Source of the DNA: Amycolatopsis sp. CA-128772
GTDB taxonomy: Bacteria > Actinomycetota > Actinomycetes > Mycobacteriales > Pseudonocardiaceae
DNA length: 64,000 nucleotides
Assembly: GCF_002904295.1 (NCBI RefSeq)
Contig: NZ_PPHG01000003.1
Location: forward strand, 124,001-188,000
Direction of reading: 5' to 3'
In this document: positions 17,001 through 27,439 of the stretch, piece by piece
How positions within the stretch are numbered: position 1 is the stretch's first letter
Layout: each line of letters starts with the position of its first letter
Translations under genes and position numbers: made by a program
Notes under the pieces: model-generated
Seen by the model: the letters and a program-made list of their open reading frames with translations, nothing else
Told to the model about the DNA's origin: nothing
Databases searched by the model: none

Positions 17001-17959
17001 TGCAATCGATCACGGAGTACTGGCAGGTGGAGGCGTTGGCAACTCTCGCGGAAACGGCAATTACTCTCGATGATCTCAAGCGAGCTTCTAGGCTGGCTGC
17101 CCAGGCGGAGACGATGGCCCGCTCGACCGACAGGCTATTGTGGCGGGCGGAAGCTTTGATCAGCCTTATAAGGGCGGTGGGCGTGATCGGCCACCTAGAC
17201 AGGGCTGAGGCGATCGTGGAGTCCGTTATAGATCCGTCCTATCGCGGACATGCAGTGGCCGCGCTGGCGGAGGCAGTCGCGGTCAATGGTGACCTCGATC
17301 GGGCCGCGACGCTAGTCAACCAAGCTGAGATTATTATCCGCTCAATCACCGAACTGCATTCGCGAGAGAAGGCATTGATCGGCTTGGTGAGGGCGGTTGC
17401 AGCCGTCGGAGACCTAGAACGCGCCGAGACGCTCGCCCGCTCGATCACTCATTCATACAGGCAGTTCGACGCTTTAATTTTTGTCCTAAAAGCAGCTGTC
17501 GTTGCTGGAGAGGTCGATCGCGCTGCGAAGCTATTCGACTTCTCTGTCCTCCAGCCATCTTGGCAGGCAGAGGCGCTTGCAGTCAATGTTGAGGCGCTGG
17601 CGGTCACGGGTGACCTCGATGCGGCCGTTGCACTATCCGTGAATACCGAAAAGGTGGTTAAATCTCTTACGTCCTATGTACGCGATCAGGGTTTGATTTC
17701 ACTGGCCAGGGCGGTGGCTGCCATCGGCGACCACGGTCGAGCTGAAAAGATCGCAAATTCAATAACTGAGCCAGACTGGCAGGCAGAGGCATTGGCGGCC
17801 GTAGCCAAATTTGTCGAGCCAAATCGTGCCGCAGCACTTATTGCGCGTGCACTTCACCTTGGCAGTTGGGTGACACCGCTGGACGTCCTTGCGCATATTC
17901 AGTCGGCGGTAGTTGTCGCGATTGCTGATGAGTTCCCTAGCTTGACCGATAGCAATTGA
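14072..17959 (+). CDS. nuclease-like / STAND ATPase / TPR-repeat protein, candidate anti-phage sensor
   Basis: An intact 1295-residue protein from a GTG at 14072. Residues 1-145 resemble an Mrr-like PD-(D/E)xK domain (HPLGGPDGGKDAIA, then WVMAVYFPRGQQ). A P-loop ATPase of the STAND type follows, with Walker A QAPAWAGKSALMS (about 238-250) and Walker B LVLLVDGLDED (about 327-337). From about residue 600 to the end run roughly 18 TPR-like units of about 35 residues built on GDLDRAETLARSI. Nuclease-STAND-repeat order is that of Avs-like defence proteins: repeats sense, ATPase oligomerises, nuclease acts. Base composition is clearly more A/T-rich than the neighbours, with many A/T-ending codons. 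It sits between tRNA-Leu and a decayed integrase, so it was probably acquired. The usual catalytic Lys of the nuclease is not obvious. The defence role is inferred. Confidence 0.72.
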   Translation: MAIRSDETWHRLLAWTSGQAPSERLAAQVLLAEGFTDLDPSHPLGGPDGGKDAIARRDGRTWVMAVYFPRGQQRFADIRKKFVADFRGVQRNSADGMAFVTNQEVSLAERAQLKESVDGPTQIYHLERVSALLDQPSMALVRSNFLLIDPTGCMAAEGAVSDLGTWVTVNAQDSGFLQVGRDNLQINVSEQVAPAVHSGYRQVVYSIAPSVLEGRGRELAELAEFCIGSSQGGYLWWQAPAWAGKSALMSWFALNPPARVRIVSFFVTARYSNHDRRHGFVDVILEQLAELLGESMPAYLSEATREVHFLDMLARAAQTCMERDERLVLLVDGLDEDGESSSNSIAALLPSRQVPGLRVVIAGRPDPPIPADVPDGHCLRDPSIVRILDKSPQAQANMADGQRDLKRLLKGEPLDRDLLGLITAAIGGLTLLDLVELTGCAVWQIEETLRSVSGRTFTRYPSRHQRDSFCHVYALGHVELQVLAAQYLAGASLDAYRQRLHTWAKQYRERRWPADTPQYLLDGYYGMLQTVNDLPRMVAYAVDRDRHDRMLNLTGGDAAAFAEISTAELMIIDCHEPDLLAMVRLAIHRGNLVERNANMPERLVKVWAELGDLARAEALARSLGSEAYQREEALGFVAEAAAAAGNFDQAMVLVLSIAEPFMRVNVLIDLVKLAAAAGDVDQAMNLVCSMPDQGSQVRALGVLVEVLAADGDLMRVPKLLSHAEALVSSIFDDGPQVEALRALVEAAAAVGDLERVARLAVQVEVLAQSIPDPPLHLRALGLAVEALVAVGDFDQAESLARSMHSTTYPAWQCEAFEAVAEALVAVGDFDRAESLARLITESYHQVEAFSRLVEGLVAARDVDRAETLARSISNARDRGAVLAALVSAVAGAGDLDRAETLARSITNPHRQLDALANLVEATICRGDLDRAETLAYSISYRDGKRAGQQTDQQANALVALAVAVAAAGDFARAETLVQSITEYWQVEALATLAETAITLDDLKRASRLAAQAETMARSTDRLLWRAEALISLIRAVGVIGHLDRAEAIVESVIDPSYRGHAVAALAEAVAVNGDLDRAATLVNQAEIIIRSITELHSREKALIGLVRAVAAVGDLERAETLARSITHSYRQFDALIFVLKAAVVAGEVDRAAKLFDFSVLQPSWQAEALAVNVEALAVTGDLDAAVALSVNTEKVVKSLTSYVRDQGLISLARAVAAIGDHGRAEKIANSITEPDWQAEALAAVAKFVEPNRAAALIARALHLGSWVTPLDVLAHIQSAVVVAIADEFPSLTDSN

Positions 17960-18122
17960 GCGCGCCGCTGTTATTCTCAGTTTGCGCGCGAGTCGAACGT
18001 GCCATGGAAGCTTGACTCGCGGAGCCCGGGTTACTCATTGCGGCAATCCAAGGCGTGTAGATAGCGAGCAAGATCGTCCTCGGACACTCAATTACCCCAT
18101 AGAGCCGCGCGTCGCGGCCAGG

Positions 18123-19524
18123 TCAGAGTAACAGCAGCTGGCCGCAGGCGGTCTCGTCTATCGTGGCAAGTGCGGATTGTGGGCTGCAGGCTTTGACTTC
18201 TCGGGTCGGGCCGCCGCACATGATCGTTAGGTCGTTCGATCTCAGGTAGTCGGCGATCGCGGCCCCATCGGCACCGACGGTCTCGGCGAATCGCACGCGG
18301 AGATCGTCGAGTATGTGGTCTTCGCGGACGTAGGCGTTTTGGCGAGTTCTGGTGGGCGGTTGCGGGCGCTGGTGTGGCCGTGGCGGCAGCGTAGCCGGGG
18401 CGGCCGTTGACCCAGTGTGAGTCCAGTCGGCGGCCGCATACCTGACATTGCACGACTCCTGCCAGCATGTACGTTCTCGTGTCACCGTGCTGGGTGGATC
18501 GGGCTGCGCGCATGCCCTAGATCGCCAGGAACGTTGCGACGTCCACGAGAGCAGGATGGGTCACTTTCTTCGACTCTGCTCAACCTGGTACCGCCGATGG
18601 TCGGGCTGGATCACCGCGGTGGGCCGGGCCGACTGTTCTGGTGTCGTGTCGGTTCCCACACCTAGCGCCCGGTGTACCCGGGGTTTTCGAGGATCCCGAT
18701 CACCGTCCGGACGATCCACTCGTGCCGCGTCCGGTGCCGGTCGGCGCTCAACGGGCATGGGATGCCGCGGTCGTTCAGCTCCCGCGCGATCCCGGCCACG
18801 CTACGTCCGGTCGCGCGTTGCTGGAAGATCCACCGCACCCACGGTGCGGTGGCTGGATCGGGTTTAGGCGGTGCAGGCGGCGACCCCAGCTCGTGTGGGT
18901 CCGGTTCGGGTGCGGACCGGCATCGGCAAGACGGTATCCGTAAGGTGGCCGGCCGCCGAGGAACCTGCCTTGAACACGGGCTTGGACGCGCATCGCAGCC
19001 AGCACCCAATGCCGAGCCCGCAGCACCTCGCGACGTGACTGGGACCCGAGCAGGAGCATCAGCGCTCGGTGCACCGGGTCATCAAGGTTGACCGGACCTT
19101 CCGCTTCGGGGAGCCACAGCTGGATACCGTGCTCCTGGAGCGTGGTCAGCACGGCGTTGAACTGGTCGCCGTAGAACGCTCGCTCGTACTCGCCGATCAC
19201 GACGGCATCGAACGAGCGGTTCGGTCCCGCCGCGGCTGCCATCAGCTGGGCCGCGGCTGGCCGTTCGCGCCAGGACAGCCGACGTGAACATCCTTCGTCG
19301 AAGTACTCCGCCACAATCATGCCGCGGCCGCGGATTGTCTCCTCGGCGACCTCCCGCTGCCACCCTAACGACGTCGCCCCGTCCTGGAACTCGACCGTGG
19401 ACATCCGCCCGTAGAACGCGAATCTCGGCCCGTGACCCTCGATGGCCTGTCGGCGGCGCCGGGCACCGGCTCGGCGCGGGGGCACAGCGCGTGTCATGGT
19501 GGCTCGGCGGGCGGTATTGATCAT
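18123..19524 (-). pseudogene. large serine recombinase (integrase), frameshifted
   Basis: The start is the ATG at 19524 with GAGG just upstream. The resolvase domain is intact, with the catalytic serine in FYGRMST and then SLGWQREVAEETI. The recombinase domain begins GRPPYGYRLAD, switches frame near 18895, and continues WVRWIFQQRATGRSVAGIA and ILENPGYTGR, followed by a stop near 18667. The zinc ribbon (VQCQVCGRRLDSHW, then GYRCRHGHTSA) and the end YLRSNDLTIMCGG are in other frames down to 18123. Such enzymes join attP to attB sites. At least three lesions make this copy inactive. It marks the right side of the tRNA-Leu island. Confidence 0.85.
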
Positions 19525-19744
19525 CGTGCACCTCGGTGCTTGAGGCGAGTTCGGGTCGAGGGCGGAACGCAGTCGCCCGGCACCGGTGACGAGTTTGAGG
19601 CTGATCTGCACTCGAATGGCCGCATTGCCGCTCGCACCACCCGTGTTGCACTGTAAGTGGTCGCGGCGAACGGAACTTGCTCTGCCAGCGGGCTTCGCTC
19701 GAGAATGAGGGAGCCGAGATGTTCTTGCGGCTCAAGAACGGCCG

Positions 19745-19966
19745 CTACGATGCGGTGCACTTCCGAGGGAGCGAGTGCACGCAAACTCCTGTGGCGACGC
19801 GGGCCTTCAGCCCGCCACTGCGGCGGCCAGAGGCGATATGTCGGGCCAGTTCGTCGCGCAAAGCAGCGGCGTTCTCTTCGGAGAGACCAACCTCGTAAGT
19901 GATGTCGGCGAGAGTGAACGGGGCGACAGCGACTGTCTGCCGAGCTAGTGACAGGGGCGTTTCTGC
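19745..19966 (-). pseudogene. Lsr2-like N-terminal domain fragment
   Basis: A minus-strand frame without a normal start reads TVAVAPFTLADITYEVGLSE, then ENAAALRDELARHIASGRRS and GG. This matches the dimerisation domain of Lsr2, where the pattern is a beta strand, YEIDLS, NAxxLRxxL and GRRxGG. The C-terminal DNA-binding half is absent and a stop comes at 19745. Lsr2 is the actinobacterial H-NS-like silencer of acquired A/T-rich DNA, and mobile elements often carry copies. Its place beside the integrase fits a remnant carried by the island. It could also use a non-standard start and make a short dominant partner. Confidence 0.5.
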
Positions 19967-20386
19967 TCACCTGTCCGGCGCCGGCTCGCCCGAGAGCCAG
20001 GTGCGGGCGTCGGCGACGGTGGGCTTGATGGTCATGTCGCGGTCCAGTCCCGTCAGCTGGAGGTGTCGAAGCATCGTGCGCTGGCCACTGACGAGGCAGA
20101 ACGCGACGCCCGCGGAGTTCGCTGCGTGGGCGAAGATCTGAAGTGCCGCGAGCCCGGAGGAGGAGAGGAAGGTGACTTCGTCGAGATCGGCGATCACCGC
20201 GCTCGGCGCGCCGGCGAGGGTCGCTTCGAGGTGCTGGGCGAAAGCGTGTGCCGTCGCGAGGTCGATCTCACCGGACACGGTCGCCAGTACCACGCCGGCC
20301 TCGCGGGTGATGGACAGACCGAGTCTGTCTCGTCCGTCGTTCCCGCTGAAACGGCTCAGCGTGCCATCGTGGAAGCAATCCTGCAT
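19967..20386 (-). CDS. STAS-domain anti-sigma-factor antagonist
   Basis: A 139-residue protein with a single STAS domain from about residue 24. VVLATVSGEIDLATAHAF is followed by AVIADLDEVTFLSSSGLAAL, in which the serine of LSSSG is at the position usually phosphorylated by an anti-sigma kinase. In its unphosphorylated form it would bind such a kinase and free a stress sigma factor. It follows the iron-permease-like gene on the same strand after a 62-base gap. No cognate kinase or sigma gene is in the window. Confidence 0.87.
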   Translation of the reverse strand: MQDCFHDGTLSRFSGNDGRDRLGLSITREAGVVLATVSGEIDLATAHAFAQHLEATLAGAPSAVIADLDEVTFLSSSGLAALQIFAHAANSAGVAFCLVSGQRTMLRHLQLTGLDRDMTIKPTVADARTWLSGEPAPDR

Positions 20387-20448
20387 TACCGTGCCCCTTC
20401 CCGTTTTTCACCTGTCGTTCGTAAATTCGACTCGCCGTCGGCTCGGGT

Positions 20449-20898
20449 TCAGGATGCGTTTTCGCGGTCTTCGAGCCCCACTGCTTTGCGCAGCTGGGCG
20501 CAGTCGCGGTGTAGCTCCGGGCGGTCGTCGGCGAGGTGGACCATCAGGTCACAGAGACCTGAGGCGATGGCGTTGAGCTTGTGCTGGGTGGCGTCGTCGG
20601 AGCGTTTCTGGGTGTTCTGCAGCAACGCGACGAGCAGGAACGTCACGATGGTGGTCGCGGTGTTGATGATCAACTGCCAGGTGTCGGCACTGGGCAGGAT
20701 CAGGAATGACGGCGCCCACAGGACGACCAAGAGGACGCAAAGAACGAAGAACCACGCTCGTGAGGTGAATTTGCTGGTGACGCTGGCGAATCGGTCGAAC
20801 AGTGCGAGATGCTCCCCTACGTCCGAGGGCATTGTGGCCGGGCGAAAGTAGCCCTTGCCCCGGCTGCCGGCCGCGGTGGTGACGGATGATTTGCTCAT
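20449..20898 (-). CDS. low-affinity iron permease family protein
   Basis: A 149-residue protein with two close membrane helices (AWFFVLCVLLVVLWAPSFLI and LIINTATTIVTFLLVALLQN) and the conserved soluble tail NTQKRSDDATQHKLNAIASG. This is the pattern of the low-affinity iron permease family (PF04120). Iron transport is poorly proven for bacterial members, so the function is uncertain. The ATG at 20898 was chosen over one 12 codons upstream because family similarity starts after it. It lies 82 bases after prsW and may be read with the stress operon. Confidence 0.75.
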   Translation of the reverse strand: MSKSSVTTAAGSRGKGYFRPATMPSDVGEHLALFDRFASVTSKFTSRAWFFVLCVLLVVLWAPSFLILPSADTWQLIINTATTIVTFLLVALLQNTQKRSDDATQHKLNAIASGLCDLMVHLADDRPELHRDCAQLRKAVGLEDRENAS

Positions 20899-20980
20899 GG
20901 CGGGCGAATTCCCTCGATGGGCAGCAATAAGCACTGCAGGTCGTTTGCGGAGTCCTTTCGGGCGGCTACCGGACCGCCGG

Positions 20981-21904
20981 TCAGTACCGTCCGGTCGCCG
21001 GAGTGCGCGTGGCCGGGACTCGATACCTCCAGCGCGGCTCTCGCCGCGACCGCCGGAGCAGGACCAGCAGCCACAGCACTCCGACCAGCGCGATCATGCC
21101 CTGGCCCGTCCAGGTCGTCACGGTGTACACCGTCGTCACGTCCGCGGGCGGTACGACGAGGCCGCGCGGGTCGAACTGCGCCACCTGCCCGGTCAGCACC
21201 AGGGTGATCACCAGCGCGATGGCCGACATGGAATCCCACAGCGCGTGCAGCAACGCGACGCCGAGAAACGCCAGCGCCAGGCGAAGGCTCAGCACGAAGT
21301 GCTCGCGCGTGCTCCACGCGAACAGCAGCCCGCCCAGGATGGCGGTCCACAGCCCGTGCCCGACCGGCGCGAGCAGCCCGCGCAGCAGCTCGGTCGTGAC
21401 CAGGTCGGTCAGTGACAGGCCCCGGGTGGTGAACAACGACGTGAGCGCGTAGCCCGCGGATTCGAAGGCGGAGAAACCGAATCCCACTGTCGCACCGAGA
21501 ATGATCCCGTCCCGCATGGACTTCACGGCCAGCCCGCGCGTCAGCAGGGCGAGGGCGACCAGTTTGACCGCCTCCTCGATGAGCCCGACCCACAGATACA
21601 GCCACGTCGACGGGTACAGCAGGTAGGTCTCCAGCACCGAAGCGCCGAGGACGCCGAGCACCCCGCCGACGAGAAAGGTCCGGAAGACCAGCTCGGCGGT
21701 GATCTCGCCCGAGTCGCGGCGTTCGAACGCCCACGCCACGAACGTCACCGGCACCAGGAAGCTGCCGAGCAGCACGAGCGTGGGCAGCAGGTTGGGGTTG
21801 CCGGTCGCGTACGTCACGACGACCGAGAGCACCCACAGCAGCAGGCCGATCACGAAGATCCGGGCCCAGGTCCGCCGGTGCTGGCGGCGGCCGACGGTGG
21901 TCAT
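20981..21904 (-). CDS. prsW: PrsW-family intramembrane metalloprotease
   Basis: A 307-residue membrane protein with about eight helices. The PrsW active-site motifs are present: EEAVK (in GLIEEAVKLVALALL), a conserved His in GHGLW, and HALWD. PrsW proteases cut membrane-bound anti-sigma factors at the start of a stress response. The ATG at 21904 overlaps the stop of the STAS gene upstream by four bases. It is the last closely packed gene of the stress operon. Its substrate is not encoded nearby as far as can be seen. Confidence 0.85.
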   Translation of the reverse strand: MTTVGRRQHRRTWARIFVIGLLLWVLSVVVTYATGNPNLLPTLVLLGSFLVPVTFVAWAFERRDSGEITAELVFRTFLVGGVLGVLGASVLETYLLYPSTWLYLWVGLIEEAVKLVALALLTRGLAVKSMRDGIILGATVGFGFSAFESAGYALTSLFTTRGLSLTDLVTTELLRGLLAPVGHGLWTAILGGLLFAWSTREHFVLSLRLALAFLGVALLHALWDSMSAIALVITLVLTGQVAQFDPRGLVVPPADVTTVYTVTTWTGQGMIALVGVLWLLVLLRRSRREPRWRYRVPATRTPATGRY

Positions 21905-22425
21905 CGGCGCCTCCCGAACCGGTCGCCGCGCCCGGTGGCCCCGGTGTCGACGAAAGCGCGGAAGCGGGCGGGGGAGCCGGGTTCGGCGACCCCCTCGAAG
22001 CCCTGCGGGCAGCGCAGCGCCGCCCACCGCCGCAGCCCGCCCTCGGAGGCGGCGCGGTACTGCGCGAAGACTTCGGCGAGCGCCTCGTCGTCCAGTTCGT
22101 ACAGCACCGGTGGGGTCAACCCGATCAGCTCCAGTGCGCCGCCGTCCGCCGCCAGCCGGTCGCCGCAGCGGTGCAGCAAGTCGAGGAGGGCGTCGCCGGG
22201 CTGCTCGACGCCCGAGAGGTCGATGACGAAGTGGCGGGCGCCCGCGTGGACGAGCCCGGCCAGGTATCCCGCGAGGGTCCGTAACGCCAGTGCGTCCACC
22301 CGCCCGGTGACCGCGACGACGGTGTAGCGCCCGGGGTGCAGGGTGGAGCTGATGGTGAAGCCGGGCGGGCGACCCATCAGCCGATCCGGGAGCGCGAGGA
22401 GCGGCCGGGAAAGCCAGGTGGTCAT
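21901..22425 (-). CDS. STAS-like domain protein
   Basis: 174 residues. The middle part follows the STAS fold: YTVVAVTGRVDALALRTLAG, then HFVIDLSGVEQPGDALLDLL and GALELIGLTPPV. The expected Ser/Thr near the GDALL turn is replaced, so regulation by phosphorylation is doubtful. The N-terminal 30 and C-terminal 45 residues are unassigned. It lies 16 bases after the thioredoxin-reductase-like gene and overlaps prsW by four bases, so it is cotranscribed. A role in stress sigma-factor control is likely but inferred. Confidence 0.72.
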   Translation of the reverse strand: MTTWLSRPLLALPDRLMGRPPGFTISSTLHPGRYTVVAVTGRVDALALRTLAGYLAGLVHAGARHFVIDLSGVEQPGDALLDLLHRCGDRLAADGGALELIGLTPPVLYELDDEALAEVFAQYRAASEGGLRRWAALRCPQGFEGVAEPGSPARFRAFVDTGATGRGDRFGRRR

Positions 22426-22441
22426 GGGAATCCTCCGGTTG

Positions 22442-24109
22442 TCAGCGTTCTTGCGCGAGGTGCTCGTGCACCAGCCGGACGGCCATGGCGCCTTCGCCCA
22501 CCGCCGAGGCCACCCGCTTCACCGAGCCGTGCCGGACGTCGCCGACTGCGAACACACCGGGGCTGCTCGTCTCCAGCGGCAACGGCGCCCGCGAGATCCC
22601 GGCCACCTGGAACGCGCCGGCGTCGGCGCCCGTGAGCACGAACCCGTCCGCGTCGAGCGCGATGTGGCCGGACAGCCAGCGCGTGTGGGGAGCGGCTCCG
22701 ATGAAGACGAACAACGCGCGGGCGACGAGCCGGTTCCGCTCGTGGGTGCGGTTGTCCTCGACCTCGACCGCCGACATCGCCTTGCCGTCCTCGGCGATCT
22801 CGCGGACCTCGGTGTGCAGGTGGACCCGGATGCGCGGGTGCCGCCGGACCTGGTCAACCAGGTAGCGCGACATGTTCTCGCCCAGATCGCCGCCGCGCAC
22901 CAGCAGGTGCACCACGGGCGAAGAGCCCGCCAGGAACACCGCGGCCTGACCCGCGGAGTTGCCGCCGCCGACCACCGCGACCGGGTCGGCCCGGCACTGC
23001 CTGGCCTCCTCCGGGGTCGCGGCGTAGTAGACGCACGTGCCTTCGAGGTACTCGAGTCTCGGGACGGCCAGCCGCCGGTACCGGGCACCGGTCGCGATGA
23101 TCACCGTCCGCGTGACGACTTCGATACCGTCGTCGAAACCGATCGCGTACAGCCCGCCCCGCGGGGCGAGCGTGCGCGCTTCGCCCGGGACGTCGACCAG
23201 GACGCCGAACTTGGCCGCCTGGATCACCGACCGCTCGGCCAGTTCCGCCCCCGAGATCCCGGACGGGAAGCCGAGGTAGTTCTCGATCCGCGACGTGGTG
23301 CCCGCCTGCCCGCCGGCCGCGACGGCGTCGAACGCCGCCGTCGCGAGCCCTTCCGAGGCGGCGTAGACGACGGCCGCGAGCCCGCCGGGCCCGGCGCCGA
23401 CCACGAGCATGTCGCGCACGCCGGCACGGGGTTCCTGGTGCCGCAGTCCGACCGCGCGCGCCAGTTCGGCGTTGCTCGGGTTGCGCAGCACGCCGGCGCC
23501 GGGCAGCACCACCACCGGGGTCTGGTCGACCGTGACGCCGAGCCGGCGCAGCAGCGCCTCGGCCCCGCGGTCCTGGTCGAGGTCGTCCAGCCGGTACGGC
23601 AGGCGGTTGCGGGCCACGAACTCCAGTAGCCGCCGGGTGTCCGGCGAGTAGCACGAGCCGACGATCCGCAGCCCGTCGCCGGAGCCGATGATGAGGGCGC
23701 GGCGGACGAGGTAGGCCCGCAGGATCAGGTCGCCGAGGACCGGGTCGCCGGCCACCAGCCGCTTCAGCTCGCCGACCGGGACGACGAGCACCTCGCCGGA
23801 TTCGGCGGCGACGGCGCTGAAGAACGACGGCTGCCCTTCCAGCAGGCCCAGTTCGCCGAGGAACCGCCCGGGACCGTGGACGCGCACGGTTCTGGTCTCG
23901 TCCCCTTCGCGGTGCTGGATGGCGACCTTGCCGCTCAGCACGACGTACCAGTCCGGCGAGCATTCCCCCTGCGCGTAGAGCACTTCCCCCGGGCGCACCG
24001 GCCGGCGCTCGCCCGTGGGGCAGAGCGCGTCGAGCTGCTCGCGGGTCAGCCGGGGGAACGCGCCGTGCGGATCTGGCGTCTCGAGGAGGTCCTGCGCCGC
24101 GACCGTCAT
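22442..24109 (-). CDS. cNMP-binding domain / thioredoxin-fold / thioredoxin-reductase-like fusion
   Basis: 555 residues in three parts. Residues about 20-140 form a cyclic-nucleotide-binding domain (PGEVLYAQGECSPDWYVVLS). A thioredoxin-fold segment follows, beginning SCYSPDTRRLLEF, without a CxxC. The C-terminal 320 residues are a two-dinucleotide flavoprotein, with FAD site VVGAGPGGLAAVVYA, NADPH site VAVVGGGNSAGQAA and the end GVFAVGDVRHGSVKRVA. The reductase CxxC is missing: only one Cys remains in EEARQCRADP. Electrons must therefore go to something other than a standard dithiol, or the protein is a sensor. It overlaps the UBP zinc-finger gene by four bases, and a thioredoxin gene lies one further upstream. 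Confidence 0.85.
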   Translation of the reverse strand: MTVAAQDLLETPDPHGAFPRLTREQLDALCPTGERRPVRPGEVLYAQGECSPDWYVVLSGKVAIQHREGDETRTVRVHGPGRFLGELGLLEGQPSFFSAVAAESGEVLVVPVGELKRLVAGDPVLGDLILRAYLVRRALIIGSGDGLRIVGSCYSPDTRRLLEFVARNRLPYRLDDLDQDRGAEALLRRLGVTVDQTPVVVLPGAGVLRNPSNAELARAVGLRHQEPRAGVRDMLVVGAGPGGLAAVVYAASEGLATAAFDAVAAGGQAGTTSRIENYLGFPSGISGAELAERSVIQAAKFGVLVDVPGEARTLAPRGGLYAIGFDDGIEVVTRTVIIATGARYRRLAVPRLEYLEGTCVYYAATPEEARQCRADPVAVVGGGNSAGQAAVFLAGSSPVVHLLVRGGDLGENMSRYLVDQVRRHPRIRVHLHTEVREIAEDGKAMSAVEVEDNRTHERNRLVARALFVFIGAAPHTRWLSGHIALDADGFVLTGADAGAFQVAGISRAPLPLETSSPGVFAVGDVRHGSVKRVASAVGEGAMAVRLVHEHLAQER

Positions 24110-24369
24110 ACGAACGCCTCGTGCGCGTAGCACCAGCGCCAATTCTCCCCGGGCTCGAACGAGCGCACGATCGGGTGGCCGATGGCGTGCGCGTGCTGGC
24201 GCGCATGCTTCATCGGCGAGGAGTCGCAACAGCCGACGTGGCCGCACGTCAGGCACAAGCGCAGGTGCACCCACGAGGTTCCGGTGGAGAGACATTCCTG
24301 GCAGCCCTGGGGTGTCCGGGGCACCACGTCTCGGACGAGAGCCAGGTGCGGATCGGTGACAGTGGTCAT
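24106..24369 (-). CDS. UBP-type zinc-finger protein
   Basis: An 87-residue protein made almost wholly of a UBP-type zinc finger. The Cys and His ligands lie in GCQECLSTGTSW, LCLTCGHVGCCDSS and HARQHAHAIGHPIV. In eukaryotes this fold binds the free ubiquitin C-terminus. Actinobacteria have no ubiquitin in the usual sense, so the bacterial ligand is unknown. It is coupled by four-base overlaps to thioredoxin upstream and the reductase-like gene downstream, so a redox or protein-quality role is probable. Confidence 0.85.
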   Translation of the reverse strand: MTTVTDPHLALVRDVVPRTPQGCQECLSTGTSWVHLRLCLTCGHVGCCDSSPMKHARQHAHAIGHPIVRSFEPGENWRWCYAHEAFV

Positions 24370-24811
24370 GTCTTCGCCTCCTCCGGCGAGTTCAATGCTT
24401 GGTCGAGCCAGTCGCGCAGAACGTTTTCCGGCGCCGCGCCGGCCTGCCGTCGGACGACCTCACCACCGCGGAGCACCAGGAGGGTCGGCACAGCCATGAC
24501 GTCGAACCGGCGCGCCACTCCGGGCGCCAGGTCGATGTCGACCTTGACGAGCTTCACCTTCCCGGCCCGCGCGCGGGCGAGCCGGTCGAGCGCCGGGCTC
24601 ACCGATCGGCAGGGGCCGCACCATTCGGCCCAGAGGTCGACGAGCACCGGGAGGCCGGCCCGCTCGGCAATCGGCGCGAAGTCGGCGTCGCCCGCGTCGA
24701 CCACCCACGGCAGCGGCTGGTGGCAGTTCCCGCATTTCGGCGTTCCTTCGGCGGCGACGGGGATCCGGTTGCTCGTCCCGCAGTGCTCGCAGGTGACAAC
24801 GACAGTCCTCA

Positions 24812-24812
<1 letters not shown>
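24366..24812 (-). CDS. trxC: thioredoxin 2-type protein with N-terminal zinc motif
   Basis: A 148-residue thioredoxin. The first 35 residues carry two CxxC pairs (CEHCGTSNR and CGNCHQPL) that should bind zinc, as in thioredoxin 2. The thioredoxin domain has the active site WCGPC (in WAEWCGPCRSVSPALDRLA) and the cis-proline in VMAVPTLLVL. It reduces protein disulphides and is typical of oxidative-stress regulons. TGATG overlap joins it to clpB. The partner reductase next door lacks the normal CxxC, so a separate thioredoxin reductase probably recharges it. Confidence 0.92.

Positions 24813-27429
<2,617 letters not shown>

Positions 27430-27439
<10 letters not shown>

Noticed and set aside
16000..17800. 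The periodic pattern in the STAND gene as a DNA repeat or CRISPR array
   Set aside because: The period of about 100 bases is a protein repeat (TPR-like units) with diverged DNA, inside one open frame; there are no constant repeats with unique spacers.
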